Assembly: GCA_007133745.1 (NCBI GenBank)
Contig: SLMC01000190.1
Location: 1-5,714 of the forward strand
Reading direction: 5' to 3'
DNA length: 5,714 nt
Source: Kiritimatiellia bacterium
Lineage (GTDB): Bacteria > Verrucomicrobiota > Kiritimatiellia > UBA8416 > SLMC01
The position numbers were made by a program, and so were the translations under genes. Positions 5,568 through 5,714 of this stretch are shown here, one piece after another. The notes under the pieces are model-generated. The model was not told where the DNA came from. It ran no database searches and saw only the letters and a list, made by a program, of their open reading frames with translations. Position 1 is the stretch's first letter. Each line of letters starts with the position of its first letter.

Positions 5568-5573
5568 GTCAGA

Positions 5574-5579
5574 CTCCTT
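5574..5579 (-). promoter_or_regulatory. Ribosome binding site of the corrinoid-type methyltransferase
   Basis: On the minus strand AAGGAG lies six bases before ATG 5567, ideal spacing. It excludes the alternative frame that opens at 5526. Confidence 0.85.
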
Positions 5580-5714
5580 GTTTTTGTTTGCCGATCAAAA
5601 TGAAATAGGCGAATGCCCGGAAAAAAGCAAGAGAGAAAGTTTGTTGTCTTCTCGGTGCCTCCGCGGTTGTTTTGTCTTATTTGGCAGAGACTTTGTCGCG
5701 TTGAGCAGTCCGCG
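5580..5714. other. Upstream region of the corrinoid-type methyltransferase
   Basis: No open frame of note on either strand. On the minus strand TTGCTT and TATTTC, 17 bases apart (about 5603-5631), form a weak promoter candidate (three of six each). No riboswitch, including a cobalamin-type one, is recognisable in the available stretch. Confidence 0.3.

Noticed and set aside
4455..5603. 382-residue plus-strand frame opposite the corrinoid-type methyltransferase
   Set aside because: Antisense shadow of a conserved gene, with no recognisable domain.

Overview
The window is bacterial DNA: dense, mostly G/C-ending codons, Shine-Dalgarno sequences before the main starts, and short intergenic gaps. 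The gene content (a methyltetrahydrofolate:corrinoid-type methyltransferase, an orphan radical SAM protein with a fused methyltransferase, and a secreted peptidoglycan amidase with home-made C-terminal repeats) together with intergenic GC-rich hairpin elements fits an uncultured, probably anaerobic, Gram-negative lineage of the Hydrogenedentota / Verrucomicrobiota / Planctomycetota kind. That placement is an impression from the proteins, not proven by a marker gene; there is no rRNA or tRNA here.

Layout from left to right. A gene start on the minus strand runs off the left edge (1-65). The gap 66-253 holds two short tracts with an 8-base period. A long minus-strand gene (254-2098) encodes a class I SAM-dependent methyltransferase joined in frame to a radical SAM domain with a C-terminal auxiliary iron-sulfur (Twitch/SPASM-like) region. 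A divergent intergenic region (2099-2451) carries its ribosome binding site, three small palindromes and a plausible sigma-70 type promoter for the next gene. On the plus strand, 2452-3681 encodes an exported zinc N-acetylmuramoyl-L-alanine amidase with three ~50-residue LysM-like repeats. It converges on a minus-strand gene (3678-4247) for a small exported, highly charged helical protein; both stop codons lie in one CTAG. The gap 4248-4544 has a row of short hairpins with six-base loops. The last gene (4545-5567, minus) is a pterin-binding methyltransferase of the AcsE/MtgA superfamily with a ~65-residue insertion, and 5568-5714 is its upstream region.

The genes do not form one obvious pathway. 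The amidase and the small helical protein both look like envelope proteins and are linked by their overlapping ends, but they are transcribed towards each other. The fused radical SAM/methyltransferase gene is the most unusual protein; its substrate cannot be told from the window. The corrinoid-type methyltransferase has no corrinoid protein beside it. I see no CRISPR array, transposase, phage or defence module.
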